Source: Dasania sp. GY-MA-18 (lineage in GTDB: Bacteria; Pseudomonadota; Gammaproteobacteria; Pseudomonadales; Dasaniaceae). Taken from it: a stretch of 64,000 bases of DNA. The position numbers were made by a program, and so were the translations under genes. Location of the stretch: the NCBI RefSeq assembly GCF_024734385.1, contig NZ_JANHAP010000003.1:248001-312000 (forward strand). The letters run 5' to 3'. Below, in pieces: positions 52,984 through 61,392 of this stretch. Below the pieces are notes generated by a model. The model did not search any database. It worked only from the letters and a program-made list of their open reading frames with translations, and was not told the origin of the DNA. The stretch's first letter is position 1, and the number at the start of each line of letters is the position of its first letter.

Positions 52984-53712
52984 TTATTTCAAGCAGCTTA
53001 CCACTATGGGTATAACAATGGCGCTAAAACTGCCGGTTAAGCATAGCGCTAAGCTGGCAAAGGCACCGGCCTTGCTGTTGCGCTCAAAGGCTAACACGGT
53101 GGCGGTACCGTGCGCAGTAATACCTAAGCAAAAGCCCCAAATCCTATCATCGTGTATGCGCAGCCAGCGCAAAATCAGCGGCCCAAAGCATAGCCCGGTG
53201 ACGGCGGTGACCATCACGCCGCCTGCCGCTAAAGCGGTATGGCCGCCAATCAGTTCGCTGACGTTCATCGCAATGGGAGTGGTGAGTGATTTGGTCGATA
53301 GCGATAATAAAGTTTCGTTGCTGGCCCCCATGGCATAGGCCAGGCCTACGGCTGAAAGGGCAGCAAAGCTAGCACCAAACACCAGAGTGATGGCTATGGG
53401 GGCAAATAGCTGGCGTATGTATTTGGCGTTTTGATACAGCGGTATGGCCAGTGCTACGGTGGTGGGGCCTAGTAATAGGGTGAGTATATAGCTGCTCTCA
53501 AAGTACTGCTGGTAGCTAATCCCTAGTAGTTTAATCAACAGGGCGATAACAGCCGCGCAAACTATGGTGGGGTGCAGTAGTGCAAAGCGCTGGCTGCGCA
53601 GGTATAGCTGCTGGCTAAGTTGAAAGCAGATGAGGGTGAGGCTAATGGCAAACAGTGGGCTGTAAATAAAGTCGTTATACCAAGCACTGCTGGGGCTTAA
53701 CAAATCACTCAT
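52984..53712 (-). CDS. lrgB: LrgB-family murein hydrolase regulator / membrane protein
   Basis: A 242-residue inner-membrane protein with about six hydrophobic segments. Features include PTIVCAAVIALL near residue 47, LLGPTTVALAIPLYQNAKYIRQ near 80-101 and GGHTALAAGGVMVTAVTG near 154-171, matching LrgB/CidB (YohK). These proteins form membrane channels linked to autolysis control or metabolite export. The start ATG overlaps the end of lrgA by eight bases, typical for this gene pair. Confidence 0.88.
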   Translation of the reverse strand: MSDLLSPSSAWYNDFIYSPLFAISLTLICFQLSQQLYLRSQRFALLHPTIVCAAVIALLIKLLGISYQQYFESSYILTLLLGPTTVALAIPLYQNAKYIRQLFAPIAITLVFGASFAALSAVGLAYAMGASNETLLSLSTKSLTTPIAMNVSELIGGHTALAAGGVMVTAVTGLCFGPLILRWLRIHDDRIWGFCLGITAHGTATVLAFERNSKAGAFASLALCLTGSFSAIVIPIVVSCLK

Positions 53713-54046
53713 GCATTTTTACCAGCCGTTTCATTAACAGGGCGTTAAAAATGAGTGACAGCACTGTGCCTGCAACCAGCGACACGGCTATAGCCAACCA
53801 CTGTGACATAATTTGGGCGCTTAAAAAAAACAGGCCAGTGGTAGCCGGCACAAATAATAAGGTCATCAGGCCAATCAGCGATTGGCTGGCGTTTTGTAAG
53901 GATTTAGCAACGCCGCCGCGCAGGCACAGCGCGGCAAACAATAGCAGCATACCTATCACCGGGCCTGGCAGAGCGACTTGGGTGTAACTGCGGATTAACT
54001 CACCTAAGCATTGAAAAAATAATAAAATGCTAAGCCCTTTAATCAT
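53705..54046 (-). CDS. lrgA: LrgA/CidA-family holin-like protein
   Basis: A 113-residue inner-membrane protein with four hydrophobic segments, matching LrgA/CidA (YohJ). The ATG at 54046 gives MIKGLSILLFFQCLGELIRSY; upstream in-frame ATGs to 54151 add unmatched residues. Motifs: ALPGPVIGMLLLFAAL near 25-40 and the LLFVPATTGLF segment. It overlaps the dsbB stop (ATGA), so dsbB-lrgA-lrgB are probably translationally coupled in that order. Confidence 0.88.
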   Translation of the reverse strand: MIKGLSILLFFQCLGELIRSYTQVALPGPVIGMLLLFAALCLRGGVAKSLQNASQSLIGLMTLLFVPATTGLFFLSAQIMSQWLAIAVSLVAGTVLSLIFNALLMKRLVKMHE

Positions 54047-54537
54047 GCGGCTGAAGGCTGCTTGCGTAAGAGTTGCCACAGGGCTAGGCCGAAAAAGCCA
54101 ACAAACCAGGCCAACGACCACTCGGCCATGCTCAGGCCTATAAATGACCAATCCACTTCCGCGCAGTTGCCATCACCCAGTACTAGCATTTTTAAGGCTT
54201 CGGCAAAGGGGAAGGTTTCCAGCATGTACTCTAAGCTGGGTCCGCAGGCGGGCACTAACTCGGGGGGCAGATGCTGCATCCATACTTGGCGGCCAGCGGC
54301 GGCGAGGCCACCTAGGCTGGCCAATAGGATAAGCGCGCTGTAAATTTTGTAGCGTTGATTGTCGATAATAGCGATAAGCGCAAATGCGCCAATTAAGCAG
54401 TAGGCTATGCGCTGTGTCATGCATAGTGGGCAGGGGATTAGGCCCATGACATATTGGCTATAAAGTCCATAGCCCATCAGGCCGATAACAGAGACTAGAA
54501 AAAAAATATTGATATGACGTGGGCTGCTGGCAATCAT
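54043..54537 (-). CDS. dsbB: Disulphide bond formation protein DsbB
   Basis: A 164-residue inner-membrane enzyme that reoxidises DsbA and passes electrons to ubiquinone. Four transmembrane segments are visible. The first active-site pair is C36-P-L-C39 and the second is C98 with C125 in the second periplasmic loop. The spacing and length match the DsbB family. It is followed by overlapping lrgA and lrgB, an unusual neighbourhood, and by rsd. The divergent FliL-like gene starts 122 bases away. No dsbA is in the window. Confidence 0.94.
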   Translation of the reverse strand: MIASSPRHINIFFLVSVIGLMGYGLYSQYVMGLIPCPLCMTQRIAYCLIGAFALIAIIDNQRYKIYSALILLASLGGLAAAGRQVWMQHLPPELVPACGPSLEYMLETFPFAEALKMLVLGDGNCAEVDWSFIGLSMAEWSLAWFVGFFGLALWQLLRKQPSAA

Positions 54538-54659
54538 TAATGAGTTCCTCTATGTGGTCTGCTACATTAGGGCAAATGAGCTTTTTGCTCAAGGCTAAAG
54601 TGGCGTTGTAGGCGCTCAGCGCATATCATGTGCCGCATCACTAAAGATAGGGAATAATC

Positions 54660-55094
54660 ATGCAAGCTATGTTCAAGCTGCTTACTGTATTGTTGATTTT
54701 ATTATGTGGCTCTGTGGCATTTGGCCAAGAGGAGGAAGCTGCCGAAGGCGATGAGGCGGCACCGACTACCGCTTATTTTGCATTAAAGCCAGCCTTTGTG
54801 GTGAACTACGGTGGTGTAGGGCGCTTACGTTATTTAAAAACGGCGATTACCTTGCGGGTGAAAACCGGTGGCGGGGCAAACGGCATGGCACAGGTGCGTC
54901 ATCATTTACCTTACATCCGCCACACTTTAGTCATGTTGTTGTCGCAGCAAACGGATGAGCAAATGTCTTCTATGGAAGGGCGTGAGTTATTACGCCAGTC
55001 GGCTTTGGCGGCGGTGCGTGAACTGTTGATAGAGGAAGAAGGTGAAGAGTTTATTGTCGATTTATTATTCGACTCTTTTATTGTTCAGCGCTAA
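54660..55094 (+). CDS. FliL-like exported protein
   Basis: A 144-residue protein with an N-terminal signal or anchor (about 1-22, ending VAFGQ) and an acidic linker. A FliL-like domain follows: FALKPAFVVNYGGVGRLRYLKTAITLRV near residues 40-67 and a C-terminal LLFDSFIVQR. FliL supports flagellar stators, but this copy stands outside any flagellar operon, so it may be a FliL paralogue with another envelope role. The ATG at 54660 has AGGGAA seven to twelve bases upstream. Its last 30 bases overlap the convergent acpH. Confidence 0.8.
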   Translation: MQAMFKLLTVLLILLCGSVAFGQEEEAAEGDEAAPTTAYFALKPAFVVNYGGVGRLRYLKTAITLRVKTGGGANGMAQVRHHLPYIRHTLVMLLSQQTDEQMSSMEGRELLRQSALAAVRELLIEEEGEEFIVDLLFDSFIVQR

Positions 55095-55679
55095 GTCTTC
55101 ACCCATGGTTAATTTTTCGGCGCTAGCAAACTGCTGTAGCTGTGGGTAAAACTCAGTAAAAGCCTGTGCCATATATTGATAGTGTTGAGGCAGTATCTGA
55201 TCAGCTTCGGCCAGCGGATTAGCCACGCGCAGGCGTCGCCCTATGCTGGCGATGACTTCAAGTATAAAGTCCCATTCCTGGTAATGATTAAGCAAATCAT
55301 GTTTGGCTATGCGCTGGGCATGAGCTTGTGCCGTTGCTGGCCAGCGGGTGTTATCGAGTAAAGAATAAACTTCGGCGTTGAACTGTGGCAGGGCTTGCGG
55401 GTGAAATTGCTGCCAGTGCTGGCTGAGAAAATGATCAAAGGCTACATCCAGCATAATGCCGCTAAAACGCCGAAACTTTTTGGGGAAGCGAGCCTGGCAG
55501 GCCCGCACTAATGGATGGCTGTCAGTATAGGCATCTATGCGGCGATGCAGCTGTATACCCTGCTCCCACTCGCTAGGGTATACGCCTTTTAAGGGGCCTT
55601 TAACGACATCCCCCAATAATGCACCTATCATCAAACCCTGTTTGCCGTGGCTTAAATGAAAGTGGGCAAGATAGTTCAT
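55065..55679 (-). CDS. acpH: Acyl carrier protein phosphodiesterase
   Basis: A 204-residue enzyme that removes the phosphopantetheine arm from holo-ACP. The start MNYLAHFHLSHGKQGLMIGALLGDVVKG matches AcpH; LHRRIDAYTDSHPLV near 44-58 and LDVAFDHFLSQHW near 77-89 carry metal-binding residues of this HD-like family. The coding end overlaps the FliL-like gene tail to tail by 30 bases. gshA ends 18 bases upstream on the same strand. Confidence 0.9.
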   Translation of the reverse strand: MNYLAHFHLSHGKQGLMIGALLGDVVKGPLKGVYPSEWEQGIQLHRRIDAYTDSHPLVRACQARFPKKFRRFSGIMLDVAFDHFLSQHWQQFHPQALPQFNAEVYSLLDNTRWPATAQAHAQRIAKHDLLNHYQEWDFILEVIASIGRRLRVANPLAEADQILPQHYQYMAQAFTEFYPQLQQFASAEKLTMGEDLALNNKRVE

Positions 55680-55697
55680 GGTGCAGGGGCAGCGTTA

Positions 55698-57284
55698 TTA
55701 TAGCTGCTGATACTGTTGGTAGAAATTGGCCAGGTACTGATCGAAATCTATATTACATTCGCTTTCTATGGCTTGGCGACGCTGGTTAGATTCTTTAGCT
55801 GCACTTTGAAAGGCATCCATTAGCTCGCGGCTGACTGCAGCCTGGGTAAAGTTGGCGTAGTGTTGCTGTGATTGCGCCAGCGCAAATTCAAAATAGCTTT
55901 GTTGGTTTTGTTGCATGTCCGCTAAAATTTTAGCCGATGGCGTGAGCGCTGGGTTGTGCAGTTTTTCTAATTGTTGTTGGCATACGCGTTGGTAATTATC
56001 GCCGCCGTGTAACTGGTCCAAATGTTTGGCCATGGCTGTCATGCCTTGTAATAATTCTTCGGCCCAGTCGGTCATGGCAATATTGCCCGAGCGTTGTTGC
56101 AGCTGTAGCCCGGGTTGGCGGCCGTGGTTTACTACCGCTTTAAAATTTGCGTCTATGCGGGCTCTATCGTCGGCATCGCATTTAGGGCTGTCATCGAACA
56201 GGCAAAATAATAATAAACAGTCGATAAAGCGAATTTGATCTTTGTCTATGCCCAGCGGTAAATAGGGGTTTACGTCTATGCTGCGTACTTCTATGTATTC
56301 AACACCGCGTTGCTGTAGAGCACCTAGGGGAATCTCCCCTGATTTAGTGACGCGCTTGGGGCGTATGGTGCTATAAAATTCATTTTCAATTTGTAATAAG
56401 GCGGTGGATAACTGTTGATACTGGCCGTCTTTTTTAATGCCGATTTTTTGGTAGTCGGGGTGCTCGGTCACTATCGCTTGCTTGAGCGTTTCTATGTAAT
56501 TGGCAATCGTGTTGTAGCAAATCGCTAAGCCATTTTGAGCATTGCTTTGGTAGCCGAAGTCGCCCATACGCAAAGCGGTAGCATGGGGTAGGTAGAGAGT
56601 GCTTTCGTCCAGCGCTTGCAAATTATGTTGCTGACCCTGTAAAAAACATTTGCTTACCGCGGGGGAGGCGCCATAGAGATAGGGCAGCAGCCAGGAGATG
56701 CGGCGGAAGTTGCGAATTAAATGAAAGTAACTTTCGGTTTTATAGTCTTGCAGTGATAGCGCCTGTAACTCGGCTGTGCTTTGCTGTTGCAAATGTGGCC
56801 ACAAAGCTTCGGGTAGTGAGAAGTTGTAATGTATGCCCGAAATGGTTTGCATGGCTCTGCCATAGCGATTGCCTAAGCCTATACGGTAGGTGGTTTTCAT
56901 TTCTGCAACATTGGAGCTGCCATAGCGGGCCACCGGTATCTGCTCATCAGCAGGTAGTTGGCAGGGCATACTGGCGGTCCATAGCAGCTCATTGTCCAGC
57001 TGTGAGTACACGTAGGTATGCACTTCATCCAATGAGGCTAAAGCCCCATCAATAGTAGGGAATACTGGGGTGATTAATTCTAATAAGGCTTCAGAAAAGT
57101 CGGTGGTGATTCTGGGGTGAGTCAGTGCCGAGCCCAGGCTTTGGGGGTGGTCGGTTTGGGCTAACAGGCCGCTAGTATCGGTGCGTAAGCTCTCTTTTTC
57201 TATGCCGCGTTGCAGCTCTTTTAAATACTGGAAGGCGTCGGTTTGGCTAAGTTGTTGTATGCGCTGGGTGGCTAACTCTGGCAA
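55698..57284 (-). CDS. gshA: Glutamate-cysteine ligase
   Basis: A 528-residue cytosolic ATP-dependent ligase that makes gamma-glutamylcysteine, the first step to glutathione. It follows the proteobacterial GshA type: GIEKESLRTD near residue 27-36, HPRITTDFSEALLELITP near 56-73 and ISGIHYNFSLP near 148-158. It is the normal length (E. coli 518). acpH follows 18 bases downstream on the same strand. The 140 bases upstream to the PilZ stop contain no clear regulatory element. Confidence 0.96.
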   Translation of the reverse strand: MPELATQRIQQLSQTDAFQYLKELQRGIEKESLRTDTSGLLAQTDHPQSLGSALTHPRITTDFSEALLELITPVFPTIDGALASLDEVHTYVYSQLDNELLWTASMPCQLPADEQIPVARYGSSNVAEMKTTYRIGLGNRYGRAMQTISGIHYNFSLPEALWPHLQQQSTAELQALSLQDYKTESYFHLIRNFRRISWLLPYLYGASPAVSKCFLQGQQHNLQALDESTLYLPHATALRMGDFGYQSNAQNGLAICYNTIANYIETLKQAIVTEHPDYQKIGIKKDGQYQQLSTALLQIENEFYSTIRPKRVTKSGEIPLGALQQRGVEYIEVRSIDVNPYLPLGIDKDQIRFIDCLLLFCLFDDSPKCDADDRARIDANFKAVVNHGRQPGLQLQQRSGNIAMTDWAEELLQGMTAMAKHLDQLHGGDNYQRVCQQQLEKLHNPALTPSAKILADMQQNQQSYFEFALAQSQQHYANFTQAAVSRELMDAFQSAAKESNQRRQAIESECNIDFDQYLANFYQQYQQL

Positions 57285-57424
57285 GGTCTTACTCCGTTGC
57301 CTTTCGACGGCTGGCGGTGGTCTGTAGCGTTGCGAAAGGAAAATTGATGATTGTGCGCAGTGTAATGATGCCGTTAGCGCTATACAAGCGCGTACGGGCT
57401 TTTTTTGCCTAGGCTGGCAGGGGG

Positions 57425-57787
57425 CTAGGCGTTATCCTCGGGCTGTAGCCGCTGGGCAATTAATTGTTTCCATTGGATAATATCGGTGTCTTCGGCGTCG
57501 TAAATCGCAAAGCCTATATTAAAGTCCTGCCCCTGAGGCACCACCCACTTAACTTCACCTATCAGCTGCATGGGCGCTTGCTGGTCGTTAAATTCGGCGA
57601 ATAGGCGCAGTATGCTGCCTAACTCCGGTTTTTCATCCATTTGAAATTGCAGGCCGTTAGCGGAGATATCCAAGCTGTTACAGATCACCACTTTGGTGCC
57701 GCCAAATGAGCCGCTGCTATAGGTTTCTACAAAAATGGTGGCTTGCTCGCTGACTCGGCTTTCGCTGCGTTTCTCATTATTATTCAT
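57425..57787 (-). CDS. PilZ-domain protein
   Basis: The ATG at 57787 gives 120 residues beginning MNNNEKRSESRVSEQATIFVE; longer in-frame starts overlap the upstream gene. RxxxR is seen as RSESR near the start and D/NxSxxG as LDISANGLQF near 47-56, which together bind c-di-GMP in PilZ domains. The domain fills most of the protein. It starts 10 bases downstream of the DUF1631 gene, so it probably belongs to that transcript. The effector target is unknown. Confidence 0.85.
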   Translation of the reverse strand: MNNNEKRSESRVSEQATIFVETYSSGSFGGTKVVICNSLDISANGLQFQMDEKPELGSILRLFAEFNDQQAPMQLIGEVKWVVPQGQDFNIGFAIYDAEDTDIIQWKQLIAQRLQPEDNA

Positions 57788-57797
57788 CGCTGGTGCC

Positions 57798-59519
57798 TTA
57801 TTTACGGTTACGTATGCTGTTGACAACTTTTGATAGGGCATCTTCAAAGTGGTCGCCATTATCCAGAATTTCAGCTTGCTTGGTAGCTAGCTGCGCGATT
57901 AACTCTTGTTTTAAAACTTCGCAATCTTTAATGCCCTGCTGGTTTACAAAAATATAATTGCTGGCTTGCTTGGTAATGGCCGCAAGCTTGCACTCGCGTG
58001 CTTGGCCATTGCGATAAAAGCGTACTCGGCCGCCAGTGTTAAGTTTGTGTAATAGTAGGCTGTATTTTTGTTGCTCGTTGAAGGAAAGCTCGGGCTGGCG
58101 TACGGCCGCCAGACGCTCTTGTTGGCGCTGTTTTTGTTGGGCTAAAGCCTGGGCTTCGGCCAGCGCTTTTTTCTGGTCGGCTAAACGTTGTTGTACTTGC
58201 GCCTGTTGTTGCTTTTTCTTTTCGTTTGCTAGTGCTAGGTTTTTTTGCAGTGCCTGTTGTTGAGCGCTGAGTAGTTTTTCTAACAATATGGAGGCGGTTT
58301 GCATAATACGGCACTGATGCGGTAGTGCAGTAATACTATTGTTAGAGAGTTTGTAAGCCATTTCTTCATAGCTGTATTGGCAGGCTTTTACCCCTAGGTA
58401 ATTGCTGAACAATAGTTGTTGGCTGTCACTGAGTTTTAATAATAATTTAATCGCCTGTACTTGCCCGTCTACTTTATGGCTAAGCCAAAGTTGTGGCTTT
58501 AGTTGGTTCACTTTTTTTAATAAGTTGCCGCTAATTTTGGTGTGGCTGTCATTGAGTGGATTATTGTCTAGTAGCACGCAGGGGCTGCGCTCTATAGCTT
58601 CGCCTTTTAATATGCGCAGGTGTTGGCTTTCTATAGTAGCCAATGTTGATGCGAGTTTGTCGGGTTGGTGTTTAAGGCTGGCTAAATTTTCGGCCAGCTC
58701 TTCCTGTAAATGCCCTATCACTCTATAGATACGCTGCTGGGTGTCGTTATCTTCTGGGTCGTAGGGTTTAAAAGTCCAGATAAAGGTTTCGGTAAGTTTT
58801 TTTAAACGGTGAAACTCGGCCTGCATATTTTCGCTGTTAATCAGCAGCAAGATAATGGATTCGTGCCAGCTATTTTGTAAAAAATCTTGTATACAGCTAG
58901 GTAGTAGCTGTTGCTCCATTTTCTCATTAATAATGCGGGTGGCCATTTGTTGGCTGCGTTTGGCTTTTAAGGCACCGCTTTCGGCGGCGATAACGCGCTG
59001 CTCTAATTTGCTAATGCGGGCATCGTGTTGCTCAAAAAACACCTTGAGGCTGTTGTGCTGATAGTCCAGCTTGTCTTGCTGCCAGTTGGTTATTAGCTTG
59101 GCAATGGCTTGCTGTAATTGCTGTAAAAAACGTTGACTGGCTCTGTTGTCATTGGCATACCAGCCTATACAGTGTTGTTGTATATTGGCTAGCAAGTCTA
59201 TAAAGGGGTGTGGCTGCCAAGCCCACTTTGCGTTGTTTAATTGTAAGTCTGCCATGATGAGCAGTAGTGGGTTTAGTGCCTGCTGTATTTCGCCAGCTAA
59301 CTTATGGCCTAGGCAGTAGTTGCTGAATAATTGCTCGCAAAAGCGCAGCTGTGCGTAGTGCTCTTGGCTCAGGCTTTCTAAGGGGTCTAGCTGTTGCTCT
59401 AGAGTGGGTAGTAATTGTTTGCTGTCTAGATGGTCTATTTTACGCAGTAGCGCCAGTAGCTGAGCGAGGTTTAACTGGCTGGGTTTTTGCTCGGCTTGCG
59501 GGTAACAAAAATTGAGCAA
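57798..59519 (-). CDS. DUF1631-like protein, start uncertain
   Basis: A 573-residue cytosolic protein from a TTG at 59519, with no RBS there. The sequence stays open another 35 codons upstream to a stop at 59627-59625, and that stretch reads like protein (TPASESLAISTTSSHFETLDALIQ) but has no ATG, GTG or TTG. Features: helical Gln-rich regions, WHESIILLLINSEN near residue 220, a coiled coil near 430-490 and a C-terminus ending HFEDALSKVVNSIRNRK. The overall form resembles DUF1631 proteins, sometimes found with PilZ genes. I infer the family with moderate confidence; its function is unknown. Confidence 0.65.
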   Translation of the reverse strand: MLNFCYPQAEQKPSQLNLAQLLALLRKIDHLDSKQLLPTLEQQLDPLESLSQEHYAQLRFCEQLFSNYCLGHKLAGEIQQALNPLLLIMADLQLNNAKWAWQPHPFIDLLANIQQHCIGWYANDNRASQRFLQQLQQAIAKLITNWQQDKLDYQHNSLKVFFEQHDARISKLEQRVIAAESGALKAKRSQQMATRIINEKMEQQLLPSCIQDFLQNSWHESIILLLINSENMQAEFHRLKKLTETFIWTFKPYDPEDNDTQQRIYRVIGHLQEELAENLASLKHQPDKLASTLATIESQHLRILKGEAIERSPCVLLDNNPLNDSHTKISGNLLKKVNQLKPQLWLSHKVDGQVQAIKLLLKLSDSQQLLFSNYLGVKACQYSYEEMAYKLSNNSITALPHQCRIMQTASILLEKLLSAQQQALQKNLALANEKKKQQQAQVQQRLADQKKALAEAQALAQQKQRQQERLAAVRQPELSFNEQQKYSLLLHKLNTGGRVRFYRNGQARECKLAAITKQASNYIFVNQQGIKDCEVLKQELIAQLATKQAEILDNGDHFEDALSKVVNSIRNRK

Positions 59520-59697
59520 GCTAGAGAAAGCGCCATTGTCATTTTGAATTAGCGCATCTAAGGTTTCGAAGTGGCTGCTGGTAGTACTGATGGCTAGGCT
59601 CTCGCTTGCTGGTGTAGGCGGTGGTTAGTTGTGTTGGCTGGGTAGCACTTAGTCATAACGGCTAAGTATATAGTAAAAAATTGATTTGGCTGAGGGC

Positions 59698-60165
59698 TTA
59701 GCCGCTGCTTTTTAAAGGGCTAATTAAAGCTTGGTGTTCGGCGGCTGCGAGGTTTTTGAGATCGTGCAGGGCCAAGTCAACTTTTTCAAAGGCCTGGCGC
59801 AGAGCCGGGTCTTTTTTGAGTATGAGGTTGTTGCCTAAAATTTGATTGATATAGCTAATGGCGCGTTCGGTTTTTTGTTGGTAGTCGTTATAGCTATCGG
59901 GCTTGTTGGCGGGCAACTGTTCTTCTACCAAGGTGTGGCGGCCGTTGATAATTTGTTGCTGCATGGCCGGTAATCTAAAGGCGCTTAAAAAAGCTTGTAT
60001 ATCATTGCGTAGGCCGGCGGTGTTAACCCCCATGGGCTCAACGGGGTTGTCATTCCAGCACTCTATTGCGCCGTTGCTGCTGTAATACACTTCATGCACT
60101 TGGTAGACCTGCTCATTATTGAGCGGGTCGGTTTTTTTGATGATGCGATAGTTCCAGCTAGTCAT
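59698..60165 (-). CDS. Conserved hypothetical protein
   Basis: A 155-residue soluble protein without signal peptide or known motif. The N-terminus (WNYRIIKKTDP...YQVHEVYYSSNGAIECWNDNPVEPMG) resembles small conserved proteins of proteobacteria with the pattern WNYR-HEVYY-W-P. The C-terminal half is helical. I cannot assign a function. It sits between the DUF1631 gene (178 bases) and moaA (154 bases) on the same strand; both gaps look empty. Confidence 0.7.
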   Translation of the reverse strand: MTSWNYRIIKKTDPLNNEQVYQVHEVYYSSNGAIECWNDNPVEPMGVNTAGLRNDIQAFLSAFRLPAMQQQIINGRHTLVEEQLPANKPDSYNDYQQKTERAISYINQILGNNLILKKDPALRQAFEKVDLALHDLKNLAAAEHQALISPLKSSG

Positions 60166-60319
60166 GAGCGAACCAACAGGCCTGTTAGAGTTATTGGAGT
60201 GACTGCGTGTTATGGGCCATGTGCCGCCTATGATAGAAGCGGCGTGTTTGTCTAGGCAAGTCTTTTTAATAATGAGGGCTAAAAGGCTGTGGTTTTGTTA
60301 TGGCGGTCACAGATTGCGG

Positions 60320-61333
60320 CTAGCCGCCGGTCATATTCATAAAGCGTAGGATTTGGGGGCTGTCGTCTAGCTCAAAATGATGGCGCTCGGGTTTTAAGTC
60401 CATAGCCGCGATGATGGTTTGTTTTAAGGCGGCTTTGTCGCCACCGTTGCGGATAATGGCGCGCAAGTCTACCGAGTGTTCGTTACCTAGGCAGAGCAAT
60501 AAGCGGCCTTCGGCAGTAACCCGCACGCGGTTACATAAATGGCAAAAGTTATGGCTGTGCGGTGAGATAAAGCCCACCCGCGTATGGCTATTGGCCAGTG
60601 CATAATAGCGTGAGGGGCCGCCGGTGTGTTCGTCTATGGGGCTAAGCGTATGTTGCTGGCTTAGTTGCTGCTGTATTTCATCACTGGAATAGAAGCTGAG
60701 CTGGCGATTGTGTTCGTCTATTAAGCCCAGCGGCATCTCTTCTATAAAGGCGATGTCTATGCCTTTGTCACAGGCGAAATTCACCAAGTCTAAGACTTCG
60801 TGCTCGTTGCGGCCTTTTAATATCACCGCATTGATTTTGATGCGCTCAAAACCTGCCGCTATGGCGCTGTCTATGCCTTTAAGTACTTGCTGTAAGTCGC
60901 CAGTGCGGGTGAGCTGCTTAAAGCGCTGGGGGTCTAGGCTGTCCAGGCTAATATTAATGCGCTTTACGCCTTTGGCTTTGAGTTCACCGGCATATTTTTG
61001 TAGCTGTGAGCCATTGGTGGTGAGGGTAAGCTCATCTAAACTGGCGATGCCGCCTATATGTTCTATTAGCGATAAAATATTTTTGCGCACCAAGGGCTCG
61101 CCGCCGGTGAGGCGTATGCGCTTGACCCCTAACTCAGTAAAGGCATCTGCCACTAAGGCTAGCTCTTCTAAGCTCAGTACCTGCTGCCTCGGCACGAAAG
61201 TCATGTCTTCGGCCATGCAGTAAACGCAGCGAAAATCACAGCGGTCAGTGACGGAGATGCGTACATAGTCCACGTGGCGACCAAATTTGTCGACCAGGGT
61301 GTGGCTGGGTAGAGCTGAGCTAGGCGTATTCAT
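60320..61333 (-). CDS. moaA: GTP 3',8-cyclase MoaA
   Basis: A 337-residue radical SAM enzyme converting GTP to 3',8-cH2GTP in molybdenum cofactor synthesis. The N-terminal cluster motif is C32xxxC36xxC39 in [14 protein letters not shown]. The C-terminal cluster is in [23 protein letters not shown]. The last residues are the essential GG of the MoaA tail. No other moa or moe genes are in the window, and there is no recognisable Moco riboswitch in the 59-base upstream gap. Confidence 0.96.
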   Translation of the reverse strand: MNTPSSALPSHTLVDKFGRHVDYVRISVTDRCDFRCVYCMAEDMTFVPRQQVLSLEELALVADAFTELGVKRIRLTGGEPLVRKNILSLIEHIGGIASLDELTLTTNGSQLQKYAGELKAKGVKRINISLDSLDPQRFKQLTRTGDLQQVLKGIDSAIAAGFERIKINAVILKGRNEHEVLDLVNFACDKGIDIAFIEEMPLGLIDEHNRQLSFYSSDEIQQQLSQQHTLSPIDEHTGGPSRYYALANSHTRVGFISPHSHNFCHLCNRVRVTAEGRLLLCLGNEHSVDLRAIIRNGGDKAALKQTIIAAMDLKPERHHFELDDSPQILRFMNMTGG

Positions 61334-61392
61334 AGCGTCAATGGTACCCTTGCGGCCTAATAAAACAAATAAGCACGGTCAGGCATAATCAA

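Noticed and set aside
57300-57339. CCTTTCG...CGAAAGG inverted repeat upstream of gshA
   Set aside because: Only 7 bp with a 26-base loop; too weak to call.
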